Below are positions 28,419 through 36,292 of a stretch of DNA of 42,984 nucleotides, piece by piece. This stretch comes from Apilactobacillus timberlakei (GTDB lineage Bacteria > Bacillota > Bacilli > Lactobacillales > Lactobacillaceae), in NCBI RefSeq assembly GCF_002993965.1, contig NZ_POST01000002.1, forward strand, positions 21,302 through 64,285, in the 5' to 3' direction. Under the pieces are notes generated by a model. The model saw only the letters and a list, made by a program, of their open reading frames with translations. It did no database searches and was not told the origin of the DNA. The position numbers and the translations under genes are program-made. Numbering within the stretch: position 1 is the stretch's first letter; every line of letters begins with the position of its first letter.

Positions 28419-28697
28419 TTGGATAATATTTTGGAAGAAAGAAAATCATTAATTGTTTATGTTTATTCAACAAAACAAATTAGACAACTTAAAAAATATG
28501 GACTGATTTATTATGTATCATATAAAATGCATTATTTAGTTATGTATGTTAATTCCTCAAATTTTAATATGGTTAAAGAAAAGCTTAAAAAATTAAGGAT
28601 AGTTAAATCAGTTGTAGATTCTCCATATATCAATCTATATAATCAATTATCTCAAAAAGAAGATATTGATGAACAAAAAGATGATGAGGAATATTAG
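28419..28697 (+). CDS. ylbG: UPF0298 (YlbG) family protein
   Basis: 92-residue small protein of the YlbG/UPF0298 family, of unknown function and usually encoded just before rsmD. Core features are SLIVYVYSTKQIRQLKKYG, then YYVSYKMHYLVMYVN and the VVDSPYINL end, followed by an acidic tail. It starts at TTG 28419 behind GGTGGTGAT. Gaps to ftsW and rsmD are 24 and 17 bases, so it is in the ftsW operon. Confidence 0.9.
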   Translation: MDNILEERKSLIVYVYSTKQIRQLKKYGLIYYVSYKMHYLVMYVNSSNFNMVKEKLKKLRIVKSVVDSPYINLYNQLSQKEDIDEQKDDEEY

Positions 28698-28714
28698 AAA
28701 AGGAGTCCTTTTAA

Positions 28715-29269
28715 TTGCGTGTTATATCTGGAAAATTTGGTAGTAGAAATTTAAAATCAGTTCCTAGTAATAAAACAAGACCTACTACTGACAAGGTTAA
28801 AGAATCATTATTTAATATGATAGGTCCTTATTTTAATGGTGGTAACTTCTTAGATTTGTTTGCGGGTTCTGGCGCTGTTGCTATAGAAGCAGTATCAAGA
28901 GGATTCGATAAAGCTACTTTGGTTGATAAACAGTATGCTGCTATTAAAACCATTAATGAAAATGTTAATATTACAAAACAAAACCAGTCATTTAATATTT
29001 TAAAAATGAATGCTGAAAATGCATTGCAATCATTATCAAATCAAAATGAAAAATTTGATATTATATTCCTTGACCCACCATATAAGGATCAGAAAATGAT
29101 AAAACAATTGCAAGAAATATATGAATTAAAATTACTTAATGAAAATGGTATTGTTATTTGTGAAACCGATGATAATGTTTCTTTAAGCGATAATGTTAAT
29201 CATTATCGCTTATCTCAGCAAAAAAAATATGGAATTACAATTATTTCTATATATAACTTACAGGGGTGA
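28715..29269 (+). CDS. rsmD: 16S rRNA (guanine966-N2)-methyltransferase RsmD
   Basis: 184-residue SAM-dependent methyltransferase that modifies G966 in helix 31 of 16S rRNA. The start MRVISGKFGSRNLKSVPSNK and RPTTDKVKESLFNMIG are typical. SAM-binding motif I is LDLFAGSGAVAIEAVSRG, and the catalytic DPPY appears in IIFLDPPYKDQ. The start is TTG 28715 with AAAAGGAG upstream. coaD starts 8 bases after its stop, the conserved pairing in Firmicutes. Confidence 0.95.
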   Translation: MRVISGKFGSRNLKSVPSNKTRPTTDKVKESLFNMIGPYFNGGNFLDLFAGSGAVAIEAVSRGFDKATLVDKQYAAIKTINENVNITKQNQSFNILKMNAENALQSLSNQNEKFDIIFLDPPYKDQKMIKQLQEIYELKLLNENGIVICETDDNVSLSDNVNHYRLSQQKKYGITIISIYNLQG

Positions 29270-29277
29270 TTAATGTT

Positions 29278-29754
29278 ATGACGATTGCTATTTTTCCAGG
29301 TAGCTTTGATCCAATTACCAATGGTCATTTGGATTTAATTAAGCGAGCTAGTAAACATTTTAACAAACTTATTGTTACTGTTGGAAAAAATACTAGTAAA
29401 AACGGATTATTTTCTCTAGATGAAAGAATGAAAATGGTAAAAGATAATGTTGATAAGATAGATAATGTTGAAGTAATGATAGCTGATGGATTGATTGTTG
29501 ATTTTGCTAAACGTATTTCAGCAAGTGTAATTATTCGTGGCTTAAGAAATGTTAAAGATTTTGACTCTGAAAATGCAATTTCAAATATGAATCATAATTT
29601 AGATAATTCCATTGAAACAATGTTTTTAATTGCAAAGCCTTCGTTTCAGGCAGTTTCTTCAAGTTTAATTAAAGAAATTTGTTATTTTAATGGTGATATA
29701 TCTAATTATGTTCCTAGTAATGTAGAAAAAAGTTTGAAGGAGAAAATGAAATAA
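29278..29754 (+). CDS. coaD: Phosphopantetheine adenylyltransferase
   Basis: 158-residue nucleotidyltransferase that makes dephospho-CoA from 4'-phosphopantetheine and ATP, the next-to-last step of CoA synthesis. The N-terminal AIFPGSFDPITNGHLDLIKR carries the TxGH-type motif. RGLRNVKDFDSENAIS and the C-terminal AVSSSLIKEI (cf. ISSSxVKE) complete the active site. I chose ATG 29278 because the in-frame GTG 29266 lies inside the ribosome-binding site AGGGGTGAT. The sepM-like gene starts directly after the stop. Confidence 0.96.
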   Translation: MTIAIFPGSFDPITNGHLDLIKRASKHFNKLIVTVGKNTSKNGLFSLDERMKMVKDNVDKIDNVEVMIADGLIVDFAKRISASVIIRGLRNVKDFDSENAISNMNHNLDNSIETMFLIAKPSFQAVSSSLIKEICYFNGDISNYVPSNVEKSLKEKMK

Positions 29755-30801
29755 TTGTTTAAAAATAGAAACAATAGACATATATTAATACTTTCCATAG
29801 TATTAATTTTAGGAATAATAGTAATGTTTACTCCATTTTTACCTAAATATATAGAAGGTCCAGGAGATGCCATAAATTTAAAACCAATTATTAATATTGA
29901 TCATCATTATGATAAAAATAAAGGTAAATTTATGTTGACTACAGTTAGAGAATCTAAAGCATCTCCTGCTAGTTACCTTTATGCTAAAACCAATCCTCAT
30001 TATTCTATTGAAAATATTGATGATATAACTAATGGCGAAAATAATCAAACCTATATGAAGGTACAAACATTTTACATGATGAATTCTATTAATGAAGCTA
30101 TATATAACGCTTATCATTATGCCAATCAAAAAGTAACTATGAAGTATAATGGAATATATGTTTTGAACATAGATGATAAATCTAAGTTTAAGAATAAACT
30201 ATCTGTTGGTGACACAATTATTAGCGTTGATGGACATAAATTTAATAGTTCTTATAATTTTAGAAAGTATATTAATGATAAAAAAATTGGTCAGCGCGTT
30301 AATATTGAATTTAATCACGATGGAAAAATAGTGAGCGCTAAAGAACCATTAATTAATTTAATGGGATCCAAACATCCTGGAATTGGTATCATTTTAATTG
30401 ATAACGATTCAGTTAAACCAGAAATACCAATTAAAATTAATCCAGGTGCTGTTGGGGGACCTTCAGGTGGATTAATGTTTTCTTTACAAATATATGAACA
30501 GTTAACTGGGAAAAACATCAGACATGGAGAAAGTATTGCTGGTACTGGAACCATTGATAAAAATGGGAATGTTGGAGAAATTGGTGGAATTGATAAAAAA
30601 ATTATTGCTGCTAAGAATGCAGGAGCTAAATATTTCTTGGCACCTTATGTTAAACCAACTAAAGATATTTTGAAATTTGAAGAAAACAATATGACCAACT
30701 ATCAATCTGCAGTTGAAACCGCTAAAAAGTATGCACCTAATATGAAAGTTATACCAGTAACTAATTTTAAAGATGCATTAAACAAATTAAATAATATTTA
30801 A
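29755..30801 (+). CDS. SepM/YlbL-like PDZ-Lon (S16) membrane protease
   Basis: 348-residue protein with an N-terminal membrane helix (about residues 8-27), a PDZ domain (about 125-200, seen in LSVGDTIISVDGHKFNSS) and a C-terminal Lon-type S16 protease domain. The catalytic dyad is Ser237 in VGGPSGGLMF and Lys282 in IGGIDKKIIAAKNAG. The homologue SepM in streptococci trims competence peptide, and YlbL in Bacillus cleaves the SOS division inhibitor YneA. The substrate here is unknown. The TTG start immediately follows the coaD stop, so the genes are coupled. A terminator follows. Confidence 0.93.
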   Translation: MFKNRNNRHILILSIVLILGIIVMFTPFLPKYIEGPGDAINLKPIINIDHHYDKNKGKFMLTTVRESKASPASYLYAKTNPHYSIENIDDITNGENNQTYMKVQTFYMMNSINEAIYNAYHYANQKVTMKYNGIYVLNIDDKSKFKNKLSVGDTIISVDGHKFNSSYNFRKYINDKKIGQRVNIEFNHDGKIVSAKEPLINLMGSKHPGIGIILIDNDSVKPEIPIKINPGAVGGPSGGLMFSLQIYEQLTGKNIRHGESIAGTGTIDKNGNVGEIGGIDKKIIAAKNAGAKYFLAPYVKPTKDILKFEENNMTNYQSAVETAKKYAPNMKVIPVTNFKDALNKLNNI

Positions 30802-30826
30802 AGAACACATTTTTGTGTTCTTTTTT
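30800..30826 (+). terminator. Terminator after sepM-like gene
   Basis: AAGAACACA and TGTGTTCTT flank TTTT, followed by T residues, right at the end of the gene. Confidence 0.9.
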
Positions 30827-30854
30827 CGTATATATAATTGAAAGGGAGGAAAAG

Positions 30855-31508
30855 GTGAATAAGACGAAGTTAGAATTCATAATTATTAACATAAAGAAGA
30901 TTTTAAATGATAATATTAATAAAATTATAATTGTTTTATTATTGTTATTAATTTCTTTAGGATTATCTTTTATAGTTTATGTACAGAAAAGTAATAAAAA
31001 GGTTTCATACAATAATTCAATAAGTTTGCAGAATAATAAATCTGATGCTAGTAACAGTTCTTTGAATAATGATATTAATAGTGAAATTTATGTTGATTTG
31101 AAGGGAGAAGTTAAACATCCAGGTGTTTATAAGGTTAAATCTGCTGATAGAGTTACCAATGTTATTAAATCTGCTGGTGGTTTTAAAAAACATGCAGATC
31201 AAAAAAGCGTAAATCTGTCTCAAAAATTAAATGATCAACAGGTTATTATTGTAAATAAAATAAGTCTAAATAGTGATATTCCTAATTCATCTAATGATGT
31301 ATCGACTGCTAATTCTAAAAAAGTTAATTTAAATACATCAGATAATAAAAAGCTCCAAGAATTAGACAGTGTTGGTGAAAAAAAAGCTGATAAAATTATA
31401 GATTATCGTAATCAACATAATGGCTTTAAAAGTATTGATGAGCTAAAGCAAATTAGTGGGTTTGGTGATAAAACTTTTGAAAAATTAAAAGATTATTTAG
31501 AAGTATAA
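30855..31508 (+). CDS. comEA: Competence protein ComEA
   Basis: 217-residue membrane-anchored DNA receptor for transformation. One transmembrane helix lies at about residues 24-44 (IIIVLLLLLISLGLSFIVYV). A Ser/Asn-rich linker follows, then an SLBB domain (VDLKGEVKHPGVYKV onward) and a C-terminal helix-hairpin-helix DNA-binding domain (VNLNTSDNKKLQELDSVGEK, then SIDELKQISGFGDKTFEKLK). I chose GTG 30855, with GGGAGGA 5 bases upstream. An in-frame ATG upstream at 30813 lies in the terminator. comEB follows with its own candidate -10. Confidence 0.94.
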   Translation: MNKTKLEFIIINIKKILNDNINKIIIVLLLLLISLGLSFIVYVQKSNKKVSYNNSISLQNNKSDASNSSLNNDINSEIYVDLKGEVKHPGVYKVKSADRVTNVIKSAGGFKKHADQKSVNLSQKLNDQQVIIVNKISLNSDIPNSSNDVSTANSKKVNLNTSDNKKLQELDSVGEKKADKIIDYRNQHNGFKSIDELKQISGFGDKTFEKLKDYLEV

Positions 31509-31512
31509 TTAT

Positions 31513-31521
31513 TTGATATAA
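31513..31521 (+). promoter_or_regulatory. Extended -10 promoter for comEB-comEC
   Basis: TGA-TATAAT lies 5 bases after the comEA stop and 35 bases before comEB. The AT-rich context lowers specificity. Confidence 0.4.
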
Positions 31522-31555
31522 TGATAATTAATAATTATTTAGGGGTGAACATAAA

Positions 31556-32035
31556 ATGAGTAAAAAAAGAATTCCTTGGGATCAATATTTTATGTTACAG
31601 GCAGTTTTATTATCAACTAGAAGTACTTGTAATCGATTGTCAGTTGGTGCCACTTTAGTAAGGGATCGTAGAATTATTGCTGGTGGATATAATGGTTCTG
31701 TTTCAGGTGATGACCATTGTATAGATGTTGGATGTTATATGCGTGATGGACACTGTATTAGAACGATTCATGCTGAAATGAATGCAATATCTCAATGTGC
31801 AAAGTTTGGTGAAGCTACTGATGGGGCTGAAATTTATGTGACTGATTTTCCATGCTTACAATGCACTAAAACTTTGTTACAAGCTGGAATTGTTAAGATT
31901 AATTATTTAAGGAACTATCATAATGATGAATATGCGAAAGAGTTAATTAAAATGAAAAACGTTAAGTTACATAAAGTAGAATTGAATTCTGAAACTATTA
32001 ATCAAATTAAATTTAGTTCTTATTTACCAAAATAA
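31556..32035 (+). CDS. comEB: ComEB, dCMP deaminase family
   Basis: 159-residue zinc-dependent deaminase of the dCMP deaminase/ComEB family. The catalytic motif is HAEMNAI and the zinc cysteines are in PCLQC. The start RIPWDQYFMLQAVLLSTRST is family-typical. It would convert dCMP to dUMP for thymidylate supply; its link to DNA uptake is mainly its place between comEA and comEC. ATG 31556 follows AGGGGTGAACA. Confidence 0.95.
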   Translation: MSKKRIPWDQYFMLQAVLLSTRSTCNRLSVGATLVRDRRIIAGGYNGSVSGDDHCIDVGCYMRDGHCIRTIHAEMNAISQCAKFGEATDGAEIYVTDFPCLQCTKTLLQAGIVKINYLRNYHNDEYAKELIKMKNVKLHKVELNSETINQIKFSSYLPK

Positions 32036-32062
32036 ATCGAAAAATTATATATATTTCCTGCA

Positions 32063-34240
32063 ATGCTGTGTATATGTATAAGTATTTTATTTTTTGGCAA
32101 TAAAATTTTAGGAATGATATTGATATTATTATTGTTAATACGTATTTTTGCTTTGAAAGAGATAAAAGTATGTTTATTTTGCATAATATTATCAATATTT
32201 TTTTGTTTATTATGTTTTAATGAATATAATAAAGATATTTATTCAGATGCTAACACAAATAATTTTAACTTCTTGGTATATCCAGATGAAATAAAATTTA
32301 AAGATAATACTTATAGTGGTGTTTTTACAGATACTTACTCAAATCAGAAATATTTATTATATGGAAATATTAGCGCTGATTATTTGGGTAATATGAAAAA
32401 AAGTTTTTACCTGAATGTTCAGGGTGATGTTACCAACATCAATGAACCGACTAATATTAATGAATTTAATGCTAAAGAATATTATCAATCGAATAATGTA
32501 TATAAGATTATATATATTAAAAAAGTGGTTAAGATTAAGTTGTTGAATAAAAGTAATTTTTTTAGCTTTTTACATGATTTTAGGAAGCAATTACTATGTT
32601 ATGGTGATGCATTACCAAAACCACTTAATTTGTATTTTAATAGTCTCTTTTTAGGAGAGATGGATGATTCTTTTAGTGAAGAACTTTCAGGGGTTAAAAC
32701 TTTAGGCCTAATCCATTTATTCAGTGTTTCAGGTCTACATGTGTTTTATATAGTTAGTGTTTTAACAATGATACTCATTCATTTAAGGATTAGTAGAGAA
32801 CGTTATTTAATCTTTTTAATAATTATACTACCGATATTTTTTATTATTTCAGGATCATCAATTGGATTACTTAGATCTATAATATCTGTTGAAATAGGAC
32901 TAATTTTTGGTTTATTTAAAAAGAAAATGGGCTCATTGGATATATGGAGTATAACTATTATAATTAATTTATTTTTAGAACCGCAAATGTTGCTACAATT
33001 TGGTTGTCAATTGAGTTATTTGTTATCTTTTAGTTTAATTTATACCAATAAATTTTCTATAATAAAACAGACAATCTTTATGAACTTAATTAGCTTACCT
33101 GTTATTATTTATAAATTGTTTGAGTGGCATTTTTTAACAATGTTAGCTAATTTTATTGTTATACCAATTTTTTCTATCTTTATTATGCCAATTATTACTA
33201 TAACTGCAATTTTGTATCCTTTATTTCCATTTTTAGGAATCTTTACCGCAATGTTCTTACAATTATTTGATAATATAATTAATTTTATAGGATCATTACC
33301 TGGAAATATTACATTTGGAAAACCAAATATATTTATATGTTTAATTTTATTTTTTATTACTTTACTTTTAGTTTCTAATTATTCTAATAAAAAATTATTT
33401 TTATTAATATCTATTTATTTATTATTATATTTGTCGATACATTTTCCATTTTATGGTGAAGTTACAACTTTTGATGTAGGACAAGGTGATAGTTTTTTAA
33501 TTAGAGAACCATTTAATAAGTCTATTAATATGATTGATACAGGAGGAAAAATAAGATTTAATCAATCTAATAAAGTTAAATATCAAGCCCCAAGAATTTC
33601 AATTAATTACTTAAAAAGTATTGGTATTAATCATTTAGATAATTTAGTTTTAACACATCAAGATGCAGATCATACTGGGGATGTACCTAGTATTCTTAAT
33701 AATTTAAAAGTTAAAAGATTATTTATCGGTATTGGTACTAATGATAATCAAAATTTTATGAAAAAAATATTGCCAAATATAAGAGATACTCAAATATTTT
33801 TCATAAAAAGTGATATGCGCATACCTAATTTTCCTTTTTATATTTATCATCCATTTAATCCAGGATTAGGAACTAATGAAGATTCTGTTGTTCTTAGCAC
33901 TCAGCAAGGCGGACTAAAATTTTTATTTATGGGTGATTTAGGTCAAGAAGGCGAAAAAAATATAATCAAAATGTATCCTAATATAAAAGCTGATGTTTTA
34001 AAGTTAGGACATCATGGAAGCAAAAATTCTAGTAGTGATGAATTTTTGCGATATATTAATCCTAAAATTTCTATAATATCTGCTGGTAGAAAGAATCGAT
34101 ATAATCATCCAAATAAAGAAGTGCTAGATAAGCTTAAAAAATATAATTTATCATATTTTAATACACAAGATTCAGGTATGATATCATATAAATATAGTAT
34201 CTTTGGTACTTATTGGACGAAAGCTTTAAAAGGAGAATGA
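32063..34240 (+). CDS. comEC: DNA uptake channel ComEC
   Basis: 725-residue polytopic membrane protein thought to form the channel for single-stranded DNA during transformation. The layout is two or three N-terminal helices, an extracellular OB-like DUF4131 region (about residues 65-165), the competence domain with multiple helices (about 195-470; VKTLGLIHLFSVSGLHVFYI) and a C-terminal metallo-beta-lactamase domain (THQDADHTGDVPSI; LKLGHHGSKNSSSDEF). The full length argues for function. The start is unusual: ATG 32063 has no ribosome-binding site. The frame stays open upstream to 32036 but without ATG, GTG or TTG, so the true start is uncertain. Confidence 0.93.
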   Translation: MLCICISILFFGNKILGMILILLLLIRIFALKEIKVCLFCIILSIFFCLLCFNEYNKDIYSDANTNNFNFLVYPDEIKFKDNTYSGVFTDTYSNQKYLLYGNISADYLGNMKKSFYLNVQGDVTNINEPTNINEFNAKEYYQSNNVYKIIYIKKVVKIKLLNKSNFFSFLHDFRKQLLCYGDALPKPLNLYFNSLFLGEMDDSFSEELSGVKTLGLIHLFSVSGLHVFYIVSVLTMILIHLRISRERYLIFLIIILPIFFIISGSSIGLLRSIISVEIGLIFGLFKKKMGSLDIWSITIIINLFLEPQMLLQFGCQLSYLLSFSLIYTNKFSIIKQTIFMNLISLPVIIYKLFEWHFLTMLANFIVIPIFSIFIMPIITITAILYPLFPFLGIFTAMFLQLFDNIINFIGSLPGNITFGKPNIFICLILFFITLLLVSNYSNKKLFLLISIYLLLYLSIHFPFYGEVTTFDVGQGDSFLIREPFNKSINMIDTGGKIRFNQSNKVKYQAPRISINYLKSIGINHLDNLVLTHQDADHTGDVPSILNNLKVKRLFIGIGTNDNQNFMKKILPNIRDTQIFFIKSDMRIPNFPFYIYHPFNPGLGTNEDSVVLSTQQGGLKFLFMGDLGQEGEKNIIKMYPNIKADVLKLGHHGSKNSSSDEFLRYINPKISIISAGRKNRYNHPNKEVLDKLKKYNLSYFNTQDSGMISYKYSIFGTYWTKALKGE

Positions 34241-34242
34241 TT

Positions 34243-35259
34243 TTGCAAATTAATGAATTATTTCAGTCTTTAAAAGAATTAAATATTAAGCCTATATATT
34301 TAATTAAAGGGAATCAAGATTACTTAATACAAAAAATTAGAAATAAATTTCTTTCACTCATCCCTGAAAGCGAAAGAACAATGAACTATGCTAATTATGA
34401 TATGGAGACTACCAATATATCGAATGCTGTCGAAGATGCAATGTCATTACCTTTTTTTGGTGAAAAACGTTTAGTTATTGTTAATAACCCTTATTTCTTA
34501 ACTGGCAATCGTAGCAAAGAGAAAATTAATCAGGATATAGATAGTTTTGTAAATTATGTAAATAGTCCACAAAATAGTACCATTATGCTAATCATTGCTC
34601 CTTATGATAAGTTGGATTCTAGAAAAAAAATTACTAAAACAATTAAAAAAAATTCTGAGATTATTGACTTAAGTAATATGTCTGATTCAGACATTAAAAA
34701 TTATTTAAAATCTAAAATTAACAATAATGGCTACACAATAGATAATGAAGCTTTAAATCAGTTGATACAGAGAACTTCTAATGATTTATCTAGTGCAATG
34801 AGTGAATTATCTAAGTTATTTCTTTATTGTTATAATCAAAAATCAATTAGTGTTAGTGATGTAAATAATGTTGTTACCAAGTCTTTAGATCAAAATGTTT
34901 TTGATCTGGTTAATTATGTAATAAATAATAATATTAATGAATCAATTAACTTATATCATGACTTAATTAACAGTAGTAATGAACCTTTACAAATAAATGC
35001 TATATTATTAAGCCAATTTAGGTTATTAATTCAAGTGAAAATTATGTCTGAAAAGGGTTATAGTCAAGGAAAATTAGCCAGTAAATTAAAAATTCATCCT
35101 TATAGAATCAAATTAGCACTACAAAAAGTTAAAAATTATAATTATAAAAAATTGTCTATAGCCTATTTGGGACTTGTTGATATTGAATCACAAATTAAAT
35201 CTACTCAAAAATCGGCCGATTTATTATTTGAAATGTTTATGATTAAATTTGTTAATTAA
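34243..35259 (+). CDS. holA: DNA polymerase III delta subunit
   Basis: 338-residue delta subunit (YqeN) of the clamp loader, which opens the beta clamp. The N-terminal YLIKGNQDYLIQKIRN and the AAA+-like fold lack a working Walker A, as is normal for delta. LPFFGEKRLVIVNNPYF is the clamp-interaction region, and the C-terminal SQFRLLIQVKIM helices form the collar domain. I chose TTG 34243, which lies 7 bases after AAAAGGAG. The frame is open back to a TTG at 34213 inside comEC. It follows comEC directly (2 bases after the stop). Confidence 0.94.
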   Translation: MQINELFQSLKELNIKPIYLIKGNQDYLIQKIRNKFLSLIPESERTMNYANYDMETTNISNAVEDAMSLPFFGEKRLVIVNNPYFLTGNRSKEKINQDIDSFVNYVNSPQNSTIMLIIAPYDKLDSRKKITKTIKKNSEIIDLSNMSDSDIKNYLKSKINNNGYTIDNEALNQLIQRTSNDLSSAMSELSKLFLYCYNQKSISVSDVNNVVTKSLDQNVFDLVNYVINNNINESINLYHDLINSSNEPLQINAILLSQFRLLIQVKIMSEKGYSQGKLASKLKIHPYRIKLALQKVKNYNYKKLSIAYLGLVDIESQIKSTQKSADLLFEMFMIKFVN

Positions 35260-35296
35260 AAAAGGACGACTATATTAATATAGTCGTCCTTTTTTG
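35258..35296. terminator. Bidirectional terminator between holA and rpsT
   Basis: A perfect stem (AAAAAAGGACGACTATA with its complement) around TTAA, flanked by A and T runs. It serves the convergent holA (+) and rpsT (-). Confidence 0.95.
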
Positions 35297-35320
35297 AAAA
35301 TATATATTATATTTTCTTTG

Positions 35321-35572
35321 TTATTTCATCATTCCAGCTAAACGAGATTTGTTACGTGCAGCCTTATTAGGTTTAATTAAACCTTTAGAGCTTGCATGAT
35401 CCAAAGCGCTAACAGCATTGTTGAATAATTCTTCAATATTGTCAGCACCCTTAGCTTCAGCTTTTTCAAACTTCTTAACAGCAGTTCTCATTTCGCTTAA
35501 TTGGGATGCGTTACGTTTATTTGCTTTTTCGTTTGTTTTTACACGTTCAATAGCAGATTTGATAACAGGCAT
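35321..35572 (-). CDS. rpsT: 30S ribosomal protein S20
   Basis: 83-residue S20, a helical primary 16S rRNA-binding protein. The start [20 protein letters not shown] and the end [20 protein letters not shown] are family-typical. I chose the Met at 35572, which has GGAGGTGA upstream; a 5-residue extension to 35587 would overlap that site. Its position convergent with holA is conserved among Bacilli. A strong sigma-A promoter lies upstream. Confidence 0.97.
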   Translation of the reverse strand: MPVIKSAIERVKTNEKANKRNASQLSEMRTAVKKFEKAEAKGADNIEELFNNAVSALDHASSKGLIKPNKAARNKSRLAGMMK

Positions 35573-35633
35573 GAAATTCACCTCCATAAAATATCGAATT
35601 TTAACAAAAAATCCTCAAATTTCAACGACTTTT

Positions 35634-35662
35634 ATTATACAAAATACAGTATACAAATGCAA
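35634..35662 (-). promoter_or_regulatory. Promoter for rpsT
   Basis: On the minus strand TTGCAT is followed after exactly 17 bases by TATAAT, giving a leader of about 55 bases before rpsT. It is a close match to the vegetative consensus. Confidence 0.7.
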
Positions 35663-35704
35663 TAGTATTATCATAATTACATTTTTTGAAATTTAATATT
35701 TTCC

Positions 35705-35733
35705 TTGATTATTTATTTATAACATAGTAATAT
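35705..35733 (+). promoter_or_regulatory. Weak candidate promoter for rpsO
   Basis: TTGATT (35705-35710) and TAATAT (35728-35733) are 17 bases apart. If used, the rpsO leader is about 95 bases and includes short complementary segments (CCTAAACT near 35751, AGTTTAAGG near 35794). These could fold into a structure such as an S15 autoregulatory leader, but I cannot establish that. Confidence 0.3.
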
Positions 35734-35837
35734 TACCTATGTAAATTATTACCTAAACTTAGTTTTAACGTTATCTCACTTTACGTATTACTCAGTTTAA
35801 GGTATATTTTATAAAATTCGAAAGGTGGGAAATGCAA

Positions 35838-36107
35838 ATGGCACTTACACAAGCTAACAAAAATGATATTATCAAGAAATATGCTCGTCATGATGGTGAT
35901 ACTGGTTCTGCTGAAGTACAAATTGCTGTATTAACTGCAGATATTACTGAAATCAACAAGCATATGAAGGCTAACAAGAAAGATTTTCATTCACAACGTG
36001 GTTTGATGAAAAAAATTGGTCATCGTCGTAATTTATTACGTTACTTACGTAACAAAGACGTTACTCGTTACCGTGACTTAATTAAGAGTTTAGGTTTACG
36101 TCGTTAA
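35838..36107 (+). CDS. rpsO: 30S ribosomal protein S15
   Basis: 89-residue S15, the usual length, a primary 16S rRNA-binding protein of the central domain. The start [35 protein letters not shown], and [13 protein letters not shown] are conserved. I chose ATG 35838 over the in-frame ATG 35832 because GGTGGG (35824-35829) lies 8 bases from 35838 and only 2 from 35832. It is followed by a terminator, so it is monocistronic. Confidence 0.97.
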   Translation: MALTQANKNDIIKKYARHDGDTGSAEVQIAVLTADITEINKHMKANKKDFHSQRGLMKKIGHRRNLLRYLRNKDVTRYRDLIKSLGLRR

Positions 36108-36114
36108 TAAAAAG

Positions 36115-36148
36115 AAAGATGGAACTATTTTTAGTTCCATCTTTTTTT
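36115..36148 (+). terminator. Terminator after rpsO
   Basis: AAAGATGGAACT and AGTTCCATCTTT form a 12-bp stem, followed by a run of T. Confidence 0.93.
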
Positions 36149-36292
36149 ATACATATTATTTTGTAAATTGAAAACAGTTATTAAAAAACATAAAATATGA
36201 TACACTGTAAGAAGTTATATTTTGTTCGTATTTGGATATTGGAATTTCCAAAAATAAAAGTTAAAAAATTTTGTTACATCATGAGGTGAATT

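Noticed and set aside
35369-35384. 16-bp palindrome AGGTTTAATTAAACCT in rpsT
   Set aside because: It encodes conserved S20 residues, and palindromes of this length are expected by chance in AT-rich DNA.
36168-36201. TTGAAA and TATGAT before the RNase J2-like gene as a promoter
   Set aside because: The spacer is 22 bases, too long for a standard promoter.
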